From: Marinobacterium sp. | GTDB lineage: Bacteria; Pseudomonadota; Gammaproteobacteria; Pseudomonadales; Balneatricaceae | Direction: 5' to 3' | Length of the DNA stretch: 57,296 nucleotides | Assembly (NCBI GenBank): GCA_003250495.1 | Contig: QKGH01000180.1 | Location: 1 to 57,296 of the forward strand | Program-made: the position numbers and the translations under genes | Shown: positions 24,117 to 33,509 of the stretch, piece after piece | How positions within the stretch are numbered: the first letter of the stretch is position 1 | Layout of the letters: the number at the start of each line of letters is the position of its first letter | The notes under the pieces: model-generated | Databases searched by the model: none | What the model saw: the letters and a program-made list of their open reading frames with translations, nothing else | Told to the model about the DNA's origin: nothing

Positions 24117-26444
24117 ATGCCCCATCCCCTTAGTACGCTGACCGCACTTGTGGAGCAGATCGCGCGTACCCAGGATCCCACAGCGATGATGGCAACCATA
24201 GTGCAGCGCTTGAGCGAGATCCTCGATGTCGACGTGTGCAGCATCTACCTGTGCACGCCGGAGCGGGACGCCCTGATTCTGGCCGCCAACAAGGGCCTGG
24301 CACCGAATGCCGTGGGACATGTCCGTCTGGCCATAACCGAAGGGCTGGTCGGCCATATCGCCTCGACGCTGAGTGCGGTCAACCTCGCCGACGCCCCGTC
24401 CGACGACCGTTTTGTCTTTATCCCGGCCGCACACGAGATGGCTTACCACCGCTTTCTCGGCGTACCACTGCTGCATCTGCGCAAGCTGGTCGGGGTGCTC
24501 GTCGTGCAGGGGCAACAGAGCGAACCGTTCAGCCAGGAGGATGAAGCCTTCCTGATCACCGTCGCGTCGCAGCTCGGCAGCACGCTGTACCAGTTGCACC
24601 GCGATGGTAACTGGATGTCGGAGGTGCGGGAGTCGGTGCCCTATCGCCGCCATAGCGGGCTCAAGGGCGCCCCGGGCGTCGGCTGCGGACGGCTCTGGTT
24701 GATCCATCCGCACATGGCACTGGAGCAGGTCAAAGCCGCCTACCACAGCGATCCGATCCAGGAAGCCGCGACCTTCGACGACGCCATGCAACTGGTGCAG
24801 GAGGAGCTGGAATCCGGTTCCGGCAAGCTCGGCAGCCAACTGCCGGCAGACCTCAGCGCCCTGTTCAACGTCTACCAGATGATGCTGCAGAGCAACGAGC
24901 TCAGTGACGGCGTCAAAAAGCTGATCGCCCACGGCGACTCCGCGGAGTGGGCGCTCAAGCAAACCATCGACAGTATCGCGTCGGTGTTCGAGCAGGCCGA
25001 AGACCCCTATATGCGGGCGCGCAGCGAAGATATCCGCAATATCGGCCAGCGCGTGCTGAACAAACTGTTCGAACGCGACCAGCACGTCATCGAAGCACCG
25101 GACGAGGAGCTGATCCTGGGCGGTGGACTGATCAGTATCGCCGACCTGGCCGGCTTCCCGCTGGAACGGATCAAGGGCCTGGTGTGCACCGGCGGCTCGA
25201 CACTGTCACACACCGCGATCCTGGCCAACGCACTCGGTATCCCCGCCGTCATGGGGGTGGAAAATCTGGAGCTGGAGTACTATCGCGCCGCCCGGGTCAT
25301 CGTCGACGGCAACCGCGCCGAGTGTATCTTCAACCCACCGGCGCCGCTGCTTACCGAATACCGGCGCATGATCGACGAGGAGATGCGCTTCATGCGCGGC
25401 CTCGACCGCCTGCGCGACCAGCCGGCCGAGACGCTGGACGGCATGCGCGTAACCCTGCTCACCAACACCGGCCTGTTGGCCGATGCGACGCCGGGGTTAC
25501 AGCGCGGCGCGGAGGGGGTCGGCCTGTACCGCTCCGAAATTCCGTTCATGCTGCATGACAGCTTCCCGACCGAACAGGAGCAGTACCGGATCTACCACGG
25601 CGTGCTGAAGGCCTACGCGCCGCGCCCGGTATCGATGCGTACGCTCGACATCGGCGGCGACAAGCAGCTGCCCTACTTCGAGATCAACGAGAGCAACCCC
25701 TACCTCGGCTGGCGCGGGATCCGCTTCACGCTGGACAACACCCAGCTGCTGGTGGGGCAGATCCGCGCCATGCTGAAGGCCCACGCCGAACACGGCAACT
25801 TGAAGCTGCTGGTGCCGATGATCAGTCGCGTCGACGAGATCAGCACCTTCCGCGAACTGGTCGAAAAATCGGTGGCGGCGTTGAAGCGCGACGGGATCGA
25901 ATGCTCGATGCCGGAGATCGGCATGATGATCGAGGTGCCTTCGGCCATGCTGCTGCTGCCGAAAATGTCCCCCTACGTCGACTTCGTTTCGGTCGGCTCC
26001 AACGACCTGACCCAGTATCTGCTCGCGGTGGATCGCAACAACCCCCGCGTTTCCGGCCTGTTCGACCACATGCATCCGGCGATGCTGGTGGCACTGGAAC
26101 AGATCGTCGAGCAGTGCGATCGGCTCGGCCTGCCGGTGTCGCTGTGCGGCGAGATGGCCTCCGATCCAATCGCGGTGTTGATGCTGCTGGCCCTGGGCTA
26201 CCGCTGCCTGAGCCTGAGCGCCTACAATATTCCCAAGATCAAGCTGCTGATCCGTTCGGTCCGGCGTGACGATCTACGCCCGCTGCTGGAACAGGCCAAG
26301 GCATGCAGCGACGAAACCTCGATCCGGGCCCTGTTCACCCCGGTGCTCGAAGCGCTCGGCTGGAGCGCCGACGGCCGCTACCTGCCCGCCGAAATGGCCC
26401 GCCTGCAGGACAACGCCGCCGAGCACAAAAACGTTGCGGAATAA
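24117..26444 (+). CDS. ptsP: PtsP, nitrogen-type phosphoenolpyruvate-protein phosphotransferase
   Basis: A 775-residue enzyme I(Ntr), which passes phosphate from phosphoenolpyruvate to NPr in the nitrogen-related PTS. An N-terminal GAF domain (about 1-165) precedes the enzyme I body. The phospho-His is in GGSTLSHTAILANALGIPAV (His365). PEP-binding motifs follow: GLYRSEIPFML, RTLDIGGDKQLPYF, GWRGIRFTLD and FVSVGSNDLTQYLLA, with the catalytic Cys in SLCGEMASDP. The ATG at 24117 follows an AGGAGA site. It is divergent from the c-di-GMP gene; no npr or ptsN is in the window. Confidence 0.95.
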   Translation: MPHPLSTLTALVEQIARTQDPTAMMATIVQRLSEILDVDVCSIYLCTPERDALILAANKGLAPNAVGHVRLAITEGLVGHIASTLSAVNLADAPSDDRFVFIPAAHEMAYHRFLGVPLLHLRKLVGVLVVQGQQSEPFSQEDEAFLITVASQLGSTLYQLHRDGNWMSEVRESVPYRRHSGLKGAPGVGCGRLWLIHPHMALEQVKAAYHSDPIQEAATFDDAMQLVQEELESGSGKLGSQLPADLSALFNVYQMMLQSNELSDGVKKLIAHGDSAEWALKQTIDSIASVFEQAEDPYMRARSEDIRNIGQRVLNKLFERDQHVIEAPDEELILGGGLISIADLAGFPLERIKGLVCTGGSTLSHTAILANALGIPAVMGVENLELEYYRAARVIVDGNRAECIFNPPAPLLTEYRRMIDEEMRFMRGLDRLRDQPAETLDGMRVTLLTNTGLLADATPGLQRGAEGVGLYRSEIPFMLHDSFPTEQEQYRIYHGVLKAYAPRPVSMRTLDIGGDKQLPYFEINESNPYLGWRGIRFTLDNTQLLVGQIRAMLKAHAEHGNLKLLVPMISRVDEISTFRELVEKSVAALKRDGIECSMPEIGMMIEVPSAMLLLPKMSPYVDFVSVGSNDLTQYLLAVDRNNPRVSGLFDHMHPAMLVALEQIVEQCDRLGLPVSLCGEMASDPIAVLMLLALGYRCLSLSAYNIPKIKLLIRSVRRDDLRPLLEQAKACSDETSIRALFTPVLEALGWSADGRYLPAEMARLQDNAAEHKNVAE

Positions 26445-26644
26445 CCTGCGCAAGGCTGAAAAAATTTCGTCGTTGCGCTGAAAATTTCGCTTGCCCGGGC
26501 CGCGCTTTTTACGTCCAATTGCGCGGCTTCATTCGCTGGCTGCTATCCTGCAGCACAGCCGTTTTCCCGATCAGTTGATTTCCCGGTGCCCTTCCCCGTC
26601 AGCCTCCACAGAGAGGCTGCGGCCGCACCTGTTGGAGCCTTTGC

Positions 26645-27682
26645 ATGAAAATCTGCTTTCTGATGTACCCTTGGGAACAGGTCAAGCCCGATACCGATAC
26701 CACGCTGCGCATGGTCCATGAGGCGGTGCTACGGGGCCACACCGTCGCGATCACTTCGCCGGCCAACCTGACCATCCGCGATAATATCGCCAGCGCGTTC
26801 TGCAACGTTTTTACCCGGGGTAAGAAAGTCTCTGAGAACTTCGGCACCTTCTATCGCAGCGCCGAGTTCCGCCGCAACCGCCTGCCGCTGGCCGGGTTCG
26901 ATGCGATCATCGTGCGCCTGAACCCGCCGCTGGACACCATCATCCTGAACTTCCTCGACTCGGTGCAGGAAGATGTGTTCATCATGAACGACATCAACGG
27001 CATGCGGATCGCCAACAACAAGCTGTACACCGCGGCATTCGCCGGTCCCGCTGCCAAGTATCTGCCGGTGACCCACGTCTCGAAGAACCGCGATTACCTG
27101 GAGAAGGTGCTGCAGGAGTCCCCCGGCGACCGCATGATCCTGAAACCGCTGAACGGCTTTGGCGGCAAGGGAGTCATCGTGGTCGAGAAGAGCGCGCGCC
27201 AGAGTTTCCGCTCCCTGCTCGACTTCTATGTCGGCTCGGGCTCCACCAGCAACTACGTCATCCTGCAGGAGTATGTCGAGGGCGCCGAAAACGGCGATGT
27301 GCGGATCCTGATGCTGAACGGCGAGCCGATCGGCGCCATGCGCCGGATCCCGGATGAAAACGACGTCCGCTCCAACGTCCATGCCGGCGGTCGGGTGGTC
27401 AAGCACACGCTGACCAAGGAGGATCGCGAACTGTGCCGGGCGATCGGCCCCAAACTGGTACGCGACGGGCTCTACTTCACCGGCCTCGATGTCATCAACG
27501 GCAAACTGATCGAGGTCAACGTGATGGCCCCCGGCGGCATCGTGCGTATCAACAAGCTGAACCGGGTCCGCCTGCAACGCCAGGTGATCGACTTTGTCGA
27601 GAACGTGGTCGAGGCCCGGGCCGTCGTGGAGCGCCAGAAGAACGCCTTCCGCAAGCTGATCGACGATGCAAACGCTCACTGA
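26645..27682 (+). CDS. gshB: Glutathione synthetase-like ATP-grasp ligase
   Basis: A 345-residue ATP-grasp protein that aligns along its length with GshB. Motifs are NPPLDT, LKPLNGFGGKGVIVVE (glycine-rich lid), LQEYVEGAENGDVRILML, GEPIGAMRRIPDENDVRSN, HAGG, and GLDVINGKLIEVNVMAPGG with the Mg ligands. GshB joins gamma-glutamylcysteine to glycine. It is about 30 residues longer than E. coli GshB (315), and no gshA lies nearby. It overlaps the next gene by 17 bases; neighbours of the DUF1704 family often include such a GshB paralogue. It could thus be true glutathione synthetase or a peptide ligase working with the downstream enzyme. The 200-base gap before it holds a possible weak stem (26499-26527). 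Confidence 0.85.
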   Translation: MKICFLMYPWEQVKPDTDTTLRMVHEAVLRGHTVAITSPANLTIRDNIASAFCNVFTRGKKVSENFGTFYRSAEFRRNRLPLAGFDAIIVRLNPPLDTIILNFLDSVQEDVFIMNDINGMRIANNKLYTAAFAGPAAKYLPVTHVSKNRDYLEKVLQESPGDRMILKPLNGFGGKGVIVVEKSARQSFRSLLDFYVGSGSTSNYVILQEYVEGAENGDVRILMLNGEPIGAMRRIPDENDVRSNVHAGGRVVKHTLTKEDRELCRAIGPKLVRDGLYFTGLDVINGKLIEVNVMAPGGIVRINKLNRVRLQRQVIDFVENVVEARAVVERQKNAFRKLIDDANAH

Positions 27683-29660
27683 GACGCAGATAGTCGACCT
27701 GATCACCCGCCGCCAGCCGCTGCATGCGCGGCTGCGCGGCGGGGGATTGCGCATCCGTATCGACGAATACCTGCCGCTGGTCTGCACCGTGCTGCATGGC
27801 GGCACCCGCCTCACGGCACCGGTGCAGCAGCGCCTCGCCCTGAACGAAGACCAGCGGCGCCAGCTGGAGGAGCGCGGCAGCGACTGGCTGGCCGAACTGA
27901 TGCCGGTCGCGCTGATCGTCGACGACTCGCGGCTGGAGTACGACCTGAACCAGCCGGCGGCCCACGCCGTCAGGCAGCAAATCGGTTCGCTGCCGCTGTG
28001 GCGGCGCCCCCCGACGCAACGCATCCTGCAACGCAGTCACGCCGCCTATCGCCGCTTTTACCGTATCCTCGACGCCCTGATCCAGGCCCTGGAGGGCGAC
28101 CACGGCCAGTGTCTGCTAGTCGACCTGCATACCAATCCCGCCTCGCGGAATGGCTGCGGGCTGTTCCATATCGTCACCGAACCGGCGACCAGCAACTGCC
28201 CCGCCAACGTCATCGACACCCTGCAGCGGGCGCTTGCCGAGATCGACCTGCCCCACCTCCAGGTCAGCACCAGCCGGGGCCCCCTGTTCGAGGACGGCGA
28301 GCAGTTGATCAACCATATCGAGACCAGCCACGACCACACGGCGGCGGTTGCCATCGCCGTGGCGCCGGTCTATATCGATGCGCCGAGCGGCGCCCCGTTC
28401 CCGATCCTGGTGGACGCCATCGCCAGCGGCCTGCACGCCACCCTGCTCAAGGTCGCCGCGCGTTACGCCGGCCAGGCCAGCGGCCGACCGGTACATGTCC
28501 GCGACCTGTTGCCCAGACAGATACCCGCCGAGGTACTGCATATCGACCGGGCCCTGAAGCAACTCGCCTCCGGGCTGGAAACCCTGCTCTACATCAACCC
28601 GATCAACCTGGCCGCCGAGGAGCGCCAGTTCCTGCGCAATCAAGGCCGCCAACCGCCCAACTTCCGCTACCGCCAGCTGCGTATCGACCCCTACGCCCAC
28701 CGCGAGCAGCTCTACCGCCTGCCGGTCGATACCATCCGCGAACCGGCCCTGCGTCAGCTCTATCGCGAGGTGATCGACGCCCTGGCGCAGCGCATCGACC
28801 TGCTGGTCAGCATCGGTTCAGAACGCTTTCTGTATAACTCGCTGCGCTACTACGGCGAACCGGACGAGAATGATCTGGCCAACGCCCGTTTCCTGTTGCA
28901 CGCCGCCGAGCGTCCGCAGGAGCACGATCAACCGCTGTACGGCGCCAAGGAGATGCTGACGTTTTTCGCCAACTGTGCACAGCAGTGGGGACTGAACTGC
29001 AAGACCGAACTGTCGGATCGCATCCTCGCCGCGGCGATGGTCACCAGCGGTCGCAAGGCGCTGCTGGTACGGCGTACCGCCAGTGCCAGCGAGACCGAGA
29101 TGCATGCGCTGGCGCACCATGAACTGGGCGTCCACATGACCACCTCCTTGAATGCCCGCCTGCAACCGCTGCGTCTGTTTACCCTCGGACTGCCCGGCAA
29201 CACCCACGCCCAGGAGGGGCTGGCGATTCTCAGCGAGTACCTGTCCGGGAATATGACGCTGAAACGGCTGAAGGCGCTTGCCCTGCGCGTCGTCGCGGTG
29301 CACCAGATGCTGCACCACAACGATTTCCGCCGCACCTGGCGCACCCTGGTGGAGGATTACCAGTGCACGCCGAACGAAGCGTTCAAGATCAGTGCTCGGG
29401 TGCATCGCGGCGGCGGATTCACCAAGGACCACCTCTACCTGAGCGGCTTCCGCGAAGCATTGACGATCTATCGCGACGCGGATAAAACCCGCGACATCCG
29501 CGGTCTGCTGATCGGCAAGACCGGCTTCCACTACCTGCCCCTGCTGAACGAACTGCTGGCACGGGAGCTGGTCGTGCCGCCACGTTACCTGCCGCCAGCC
29601 CTGCAGAACCCCAGCCCCAGCAGCGCCGAGATCGACTATCTGGTGCGCAGCATCCGTTGA
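27666..29660 (+). CDS. N-formylglutamate amidohydrolase-like/DUF1704 (QEGLA) metallopeptidase fusion
   Basis: A 664-residue two-part protein. Residues about 20-290 resemble N-formylglutamate amidohydrolase (LLVDLHTNPASRNG, with Asp153 and His155 in the DLH motif). Residues about 310-640 are a DUF1704 domain (TIGR02421, named flavohemoglobin expression-modulating QEGLA protein): HELGVH (His485, Glu486, His490; an HExxxH zinc site) and THAQEGLAILSEYLSG (Glu517). The animal relative MATCAP, with the same motifs, is a tubulin tyrosine carboxypeptidase. All metal and catalytic residues look intact in the second domain. The start codon lies inside the ATP-grasp gene, so the two are co-expressed. 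The substrate is unknown; a C-terminal peptide-trimming role is inference. Confidence 0.85.
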   Translation: MQTLTETQIVDLITRRQPLHARLRGGGLRIRIDEYLPLVCTVLHGGTRLTAPVQQRLALNEDQRRQLEERGSDWLAELMPVALIVDDSRLEYDLNQPAAHAVRQQIGSLPLWRRPPTQRILQRSHAAYRRFYRILDALIQALEGDHGQCLLVDLHTNPASRNGCGLFHIVTEPATSNCPANVIDTLQRALAEIDLPHLQVSTSRGPLFEDGEQLINHIETSHDHTAAVAIAVAPVYIDAPSGAPFPILVDAIASGLHATLLKVAARYAGQASGRPVHVRDLLPRQIPAEVLHIDRALKQLASGLETLLYINPINLAAEERQFLRNQGRQPPNFRYRQLRIDPYAHREQLYRLPVDTIREPALRQLYREVIDALAQRIDLLVSIGSERFLYNSLRYYGEPDENDLANARFLLHAAERPQEHDQPLYGAKEMLTFFANCAQQWGLNCKTELSDRILAAAMVTSGRKALLVRRTASASETEMHALAHHELGVHMTTSLNARLQPLRLFTLGLPGNTHAQEGLAILSEYLSGNMTLKRLKALALRVVAVHQMLHHNDFRRTWRTLVEDYQCTPNEAFKISARVHRGGGFTKDHLYLSGFREALTIYRDADKTRDIRGLLIGKTGFHYLPLLNELLARELVVPPRYLPPALQNPSPSSAEIDYLVRSIR

Positions 29661-30066
29661 ATCCGCGCCACGCGGGCAAAGAAAAAGGCCGCCTGGGCGA
29701 CCTCGGGAAGAATAAAACGAAAATCGATGAGTTACTGTCGGGAGAATATCCTTACCCAGTTGTACCGTTAGCAACGCCGAAAAACTCCGGCCGCTCCTCT
29801 CCCGACCTGCAGCGGATACATCCGGTCCGGTCCGGACAAGCTGCGCGGAGGATCAGTTAACACCGACAAACATGAACCTTAGCTGAACAAAACCGCGGTT
29901 CCGTTCAGCCAAGCATACCACACCCCACCAGACAGCACAAAAATGCAAATAGATAGAGACACTTATCGCCTGATCCCAACCTGGACCCATGCTAGAATAT
30001 TCTCTATCGTGCCATCGGCAGCCCGCCCGGACGGCTGCGACAACCCCCAATCAGGATTGGCTGCTT
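29661..30066. other. 406-base intergenic region before the response regulator
   Basis: Just after the QEGLA gene a short CCGCG-CCA-CGCGG stem (29663-29675) is followed by an A-rich run, then GGCCGCC-TG-GGCGACC with one mismatch (29688-29703). Neither has a proper T-run. A TAGAAT hexamer (29993-29998) is a possible -10 for the response regulator, with a poor -35 (29970-29975). The middle, 29720-29960, shows no convincing ORF, repeat or known RNA motif to me. Confidence 0.4.
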
Positions 30067-30864
30067 ATGACTATCGATGAACTTCTGGTACTGGTGATCG
30101 AGCCCTCGCGGGTACAGCGACACATTATTGTCGATGCCCTACGCGCATTGGGGATCACCGATATCGAGGAGTTCGACTCGGCCACACCGGCGCTGACGCG
30201 CATGCGCCAGGTGCGCCCCGATGTGGTGATGTCGTCGATGCACCTGCCCGACATGACCGGCACCGCACTGGTCTCCCGCATGCGGGAGAGTCCCGAGCTG
30301 GCCGATATCACCTTCCTGCTGGTCTCCTCGGAAACCCACTACCGCTACCTGGAGCCGATCCGCCAGGCCGGCGCCATCGCCATCCTGCCGAAACCGTTCA
30401 ACCGCACCGATCTGCAGCGGGCGCTGCAGAGCACCATGACCTATATCCGCGATAGCCAGGATGGCGGCGACGACGAGCTGTTCGAGGATATGAGTGTCCT
30501 GCTGGTCGACGACAGCGTCCTATCGCGCAAGTTTGTCCGCCAGATCCTGCAGGCAGTCGGTATTCTCCGTGTCATCGAGGCCAACGATGGCGCCGACGCA
30601 CTGCAGGCGCTGCAGCGGCAGAAATTCGATCTGGTGATCTCCGACTACAACATGCCCAACATCGACGGCCTGGAGTTGGTAGAGCATATCCGTCAGCATA
30701 GCGACCAGCCGACGGTGCCGGTAATGATGATCACCTCGGAGCAGAACGACAGCCGGCTGGCGGCGATCCAGAGTGCCGGGGTCTCCGCCCTGTGCAGCAA
30801 ACCCCTCTCCTACGAAATGCTCAAACAGCTGATCCAGCAGCTGGTTGCCGATCACGAGCTGTAA
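30067..30864 (+). CDS. Tandem two-receiver response regulator with degenerate first receiver
   Basis: A 265-residue protein of two receiver domains and no output domain. In receiver 1 (about 1-125) the segment [16 protein letters not shown] has Ser57 where the phospho-acceptor Asp belongs, and the acidic pair is reduced to VIEPS; the Lys near ILPKPFN is kept. Receiver 2 (about 140-263) is normal: [31 protein letters not shown] with Asp193, SEQ and the Lys of CSKPLSY. Only receiver 2 should be phosphorylated. CheY-like receivers of this sort act by docking. It converges with an MCP gene, overlapping its end by 13 bases, so a chemosensory link is plausible. The frame is open upstream, but [12 protein letters not shown] at 30067 is the natural start. 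Confidence 0.88.
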   Translation: MTIDELLVLVIEPSRVQRHIIVDALRALGITDIEEFDSATPALTRMRQVRPDVVMSSMHLPDMTGTALVSRMRESPELADITFLLVSSETHYRYLEPIRQAGAIAILPKPFNRTDLQRALQSTMTYIRDSQDGGDDELFEDMSVLLVDDSVLSRKFVRQILQAVGILRVIEANDGADALQALQRQKFDLVISDYNMPNIDGLELVEHIRQHSDQPTVPVMMITSEQNDSRLAAIQSAGVSALCSKPLSYEMLKQLIQQLVADHEL

Positions 30865-32666
30865 GCGGCAACCGCTGCGCAGTCTGCCTCCAGCAGGTAC
30901 TGCGGATCGAAGCCCATGATCAGCGCGCCCCAGTGCCGCCCGTTCAGATAGAGCGGGATCGACAGATCGTTCAGCACCTCGCCGGTATCGCGGATAAAGG
31001 TCTGCAGCAGGAAGGGAGCCGTATGGCTGGCACGGCGCTGCTCCGCCCGGTTACCGGCAAAGATACGGCGATGGCGACTGTGCAGATTATCGACCGCGAA
31101 GTCGCCGGTCAGCGCCTTGGACACCTTGGAGTGGTGCGCCGCGGCATAACCCTTACTGTCCACCGCGATGGCGTAGATGAACTCGGGGCGCTGTTCGATA
31201 AAACTGTCGAACAGCGGTCGTAGCCGCCGCTCGTAGGCCTCGGTATAACCGGTGACATATTGCTCCGGCAGCTGGCCGGCGTTGACCCGCCGGTAATTCT
31301 GATCGAACAGATTGAGCCCCTGGGCCTGCAGCTCCTCCAGCGCCTGTACGGTCTGCTGCGCCCAGTGGCGCCCGGTCAGGATCATGTTCTCGAAGCCACC
31401 GAAACCGATGATGAAGCGGGTCAGCAGCTCCTGGGTCTCTTCGGTGGAGAGCTCCAGCTGTTCGGAGTAGGCCCGCGAGCGCGTCATCTCCTCCTGGATC
31501 CCCGCCGAGAGCTCGGTGATCTCCGCCACATGCGCATGCGACTCCCGGTTGGTGTGCGACAGCTCATCGATCGCCGCGCTGATGCCGGCGAGCTGCGAAT
31601 TGACCTCCTCGAACTCATGTACCAGGCGCTGGAACTGCCCGCTGGTATCGCCAATGAAGCGCTCGGTATCTTCGATATAGGTCAGAATATGCCGGGCGCT
31701 GTCGTGGGTCTGGTGCACCAGATCGTTCATCTCACCGATATTGCGGTCGATCTCGCCGGTCGCCTTGCTCACCTGCTGCGACAGGTTACGCACCTCGTCC
31801 GCCACCACCGCAAACCCCCGCCCGGCCTCGCCGGCGCGCGCAGCCTCTATCGAGGCGTTCAGCGCCAGCAGGTTAGTCTGATCGGAGAACTCCCGTACCA
31901 TCGACAGGATACGGGTGACCGTATCGGAGTTGTGGCTGAGTCGCTCGACGGTACCCTGGAAATTGCTGACCAGCTCGCGGATCGCCCCCACCTGCTCGAG
32001 GACGCGCTGCATCTCATCGCTGGAGCTGCGCACCTCGTCCATGTTGGCGTTGTTCTGTTCGTTGATCCTCAGCGTCACACCGGCGATCTCGTCGATCGCC
32101 TGCGTCGCTTCGCTGCTCGACTGGAACACCTGCTGCGCCTGCCCCTCCTGGCTCGTGGCCGAGCGCTGGGCCGCCAACACCACCTTCTGCAGCCGGGTGG
32201 CACTCAGCGCTACATTGACCGAGCGCCGACGGGTTTCGGCGATCATCCGTTTCAGGCTGCTGGAGAACTGGTTATAGGCCCGTGCCAGCTCCGAGATCTC
32301 ATCGTGGGTGTAGTCCGGCAACGTGGCGGAGATATCGCCGTCCTTATCGCGGATCGCGCTCAGCACGCCGGTGATCTCGCGAATCGGGCGCAGGAACAGG
32401 TGACGCATGAAGAAGATGGTGCCGATACCGGCTCCGAGCGCGAACAGGATCAGCAGGGCGCCATAGCGCCAAAGTTCGTCGAGCAGTTCGCTGAGTTGTT
32501 GCGGGGAGAGCTGCGATGCCTGGAGCGCGTCGGCGAGACGTCCGGAGAAGTAGAACCCGAGCGCCCCCAACAGCAGGTAGGGAAGCAGCAGGAACAACAC
32601 ATTGCCAACGATTTTACGCGTCAATGTGTTGAACAGCGTCCGTTCGATCGCGGTATATAGACCCAT
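30852..32666 (-). CDS. Methyl-accepting chemotaxis protein with C-terminal sensory-like domain
   Basis: A 604-residue chemoreceptor. Two membrane helices (about 20-42 and 69-90) flank a periplasmic loop of only about 25 residues, followed by HAMP (about 92-145), a signalling coiled coil with the hairpin tip [20 protein letters not shown] (near residue 262) and [17 protein letters not shown]. After the coiled coil, from about residue 415, there are some 190 further residues ([37 protein letters not shown]) that read like a Cache/PAS-type sensor fold in the cytoplasm. Sensing may therefore be cytoplasmic rather than periplasmic. The tail lacks a CheR-docking pentapeptide. No CheA or CheW lies in the window; the convergent double-receiver gene is the nearest partner. 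Confidence 0.9.
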   Translation of the reverse strand: MGLYTAIERTLFNTLTRKIVGNVLFLLLPYLLLGALGFYFSGRLADALQASQLSPQQLSELLDELWRYGALLILFALGAGIGTIFFMRHLFLRPIREITGVLSAIRDKDGDISATLPDYTHDEISELARAYNQFSSSLKRMIAETRRRSVNVALSATRLQKVVLAAQRSATSQEGQAQQVFQSSSEATQAIDEIAGVTLRINEQNNANMDEVRSSSDEMQRVLEQVGAIRELVSNFQGTVERLSHNSDTVTRILSMVREFSDQTNLLALNASIEAARAGEAGRGFAVVADEVRNLSQQVSKATGEIDRNIGEMNDLVHQTHDSARHILTYIEDTERFIGDTSGQFQRLVHEFEEVNSQLAGISAAIDELSHTNRESHAHVAEITELSAGIQEEMTRSRAYSEQLELSTEETQELLTRFIIGFGGFENMILTGRHWAQQTVQALEELQAQGLNLFDQNYRRVNAGQLPEQYVTGYTEAYERRLRPLFDSFIEQRPEFIYAIAVDSKGYAAAHHSKVSKALTGDFAVDNLHSRHRRIFAGNRAEQRRASHTAPFLLQTFIRDTGEVLNDLSIPLYLNGRHWGALIMGFDPQYLLEADCAAVAAYSS

Positions 32667-32810
32667 ATTATTCTCATTATCGTCGTTTTAACGCTGTCTC
32701 CGGAAAGCAACAGCGCCGATCAGCCCAAATAGTGTCCGCTTCGCCTGCGAAGCGACAACCCTCCGTTAGTCTAGCTCCAGACCTACCAAAGTCGCCGGCG
32801 CCCCGTCCAC

Positions 32811-33509
32811 TCACCAACCCAGGTAGGGATAGGCCAGCTGAATCTCCTGTCGCCGCTGCCGGTAGTCGGGACAATGGCCCGCCACCAAGGCCCAGAAGGC
32901 CGGGCTGTGATTCATCTGCTGCAGATGGCACAGCTCATGGATCAGCACGTAATCGCGCAGCGCCGGTGCCAGGTGCATCAGGCGCCAGTTCAGCGTGATC
33001 TGACCGCGGCTGCTGCACTGCCCCCACTTGCGGCGATAATCGCGGACCTTCACCTGTTGCGGCAACAGCCCGCTGGCAGCGCCCAGCTCCCGACAACGGG
33101 CGGGCAACTCGGCTTGCGCCCGGCGCACCATCCACTGCTTCAGTAGTTCAGTGACCGCCTCCGGTTCCGCACGACTGACCCGTGTCGAGACACTGACGAC
33201 GATCGCCGTCCCCTCCAGCTCGACCCCACTGCGCGGCGCCCGCTGCCAGCGCAGGCGATAACAGCTGCCGCCGAACCAGAACCGGGCGCCCTCTTCGATC
33301 CTGACCCCATGCTGCTCCAGCGCCTGGGTCTGGCGTTGCAACCGCGGCACTATCCAGTCGCGCTTGGTCTGCACCCACTGCTCGATCCAGTGGCCATCGG
33401 TCAACGCCGGCACCCGGACCTCGACCTGCCCCTTGTCGATCGATAACGACGCCGTACGCCGACGTCGGCTACGCACCACTCTATAGGTGAACGGTAACTC
33501 GCTACTCAT
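32811..33509 (-). CDS. YgjP/WSS1-like zinc metalloprotease (DUF45)
   Basis: A 232-residue protein with the DUF45 signature: the YGRRRT-like variant VVRSRRRRTASLSIDKGQVE at the N-terminus, then RKWGQCSSRGQITLNWRL, LIHELCHLQQMNHSPAFWAL with the HExxH zinc motif, and a third His. The family is predicted to be metal-dependent peptidases related to SprT/WSS1. Its start overlaps the stop of the transglutaminase gene by 8 bases, so it is the last gene of the MoxR-DUF58-transglutaminase operon. The substrate is unknown. Confidence 0.9.
   Translation of the reverse strand: MSSELPFTYRVVRSRRRRTASLSIDKGQVEVRVPALTDGHWIEQWVQTKRDWIVPRLQRQTQALEQHGVRIEEGARFWFGGSCYRLRWQRAPRSGVELEGTAIVVSVSTRVSRAEPEAVTELLKQWMVRRAQAELPARCRELGAASGLLPQQVKVRDYRRKWGQCSSRGQITLNWRLMHLAPALRDYVLIHELCHLQQMNHSPAFWALVAGHCPDYRQRRQEIQLAYPYLGW

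Noticed and set aside
26445-26644. Terminator or small RNA between ptsP and the ATP-grasp gene
   Set aside because: The GCCGCGC/GCGCGGC stem (26499-26527) has a 15-base loop and no following T-run.
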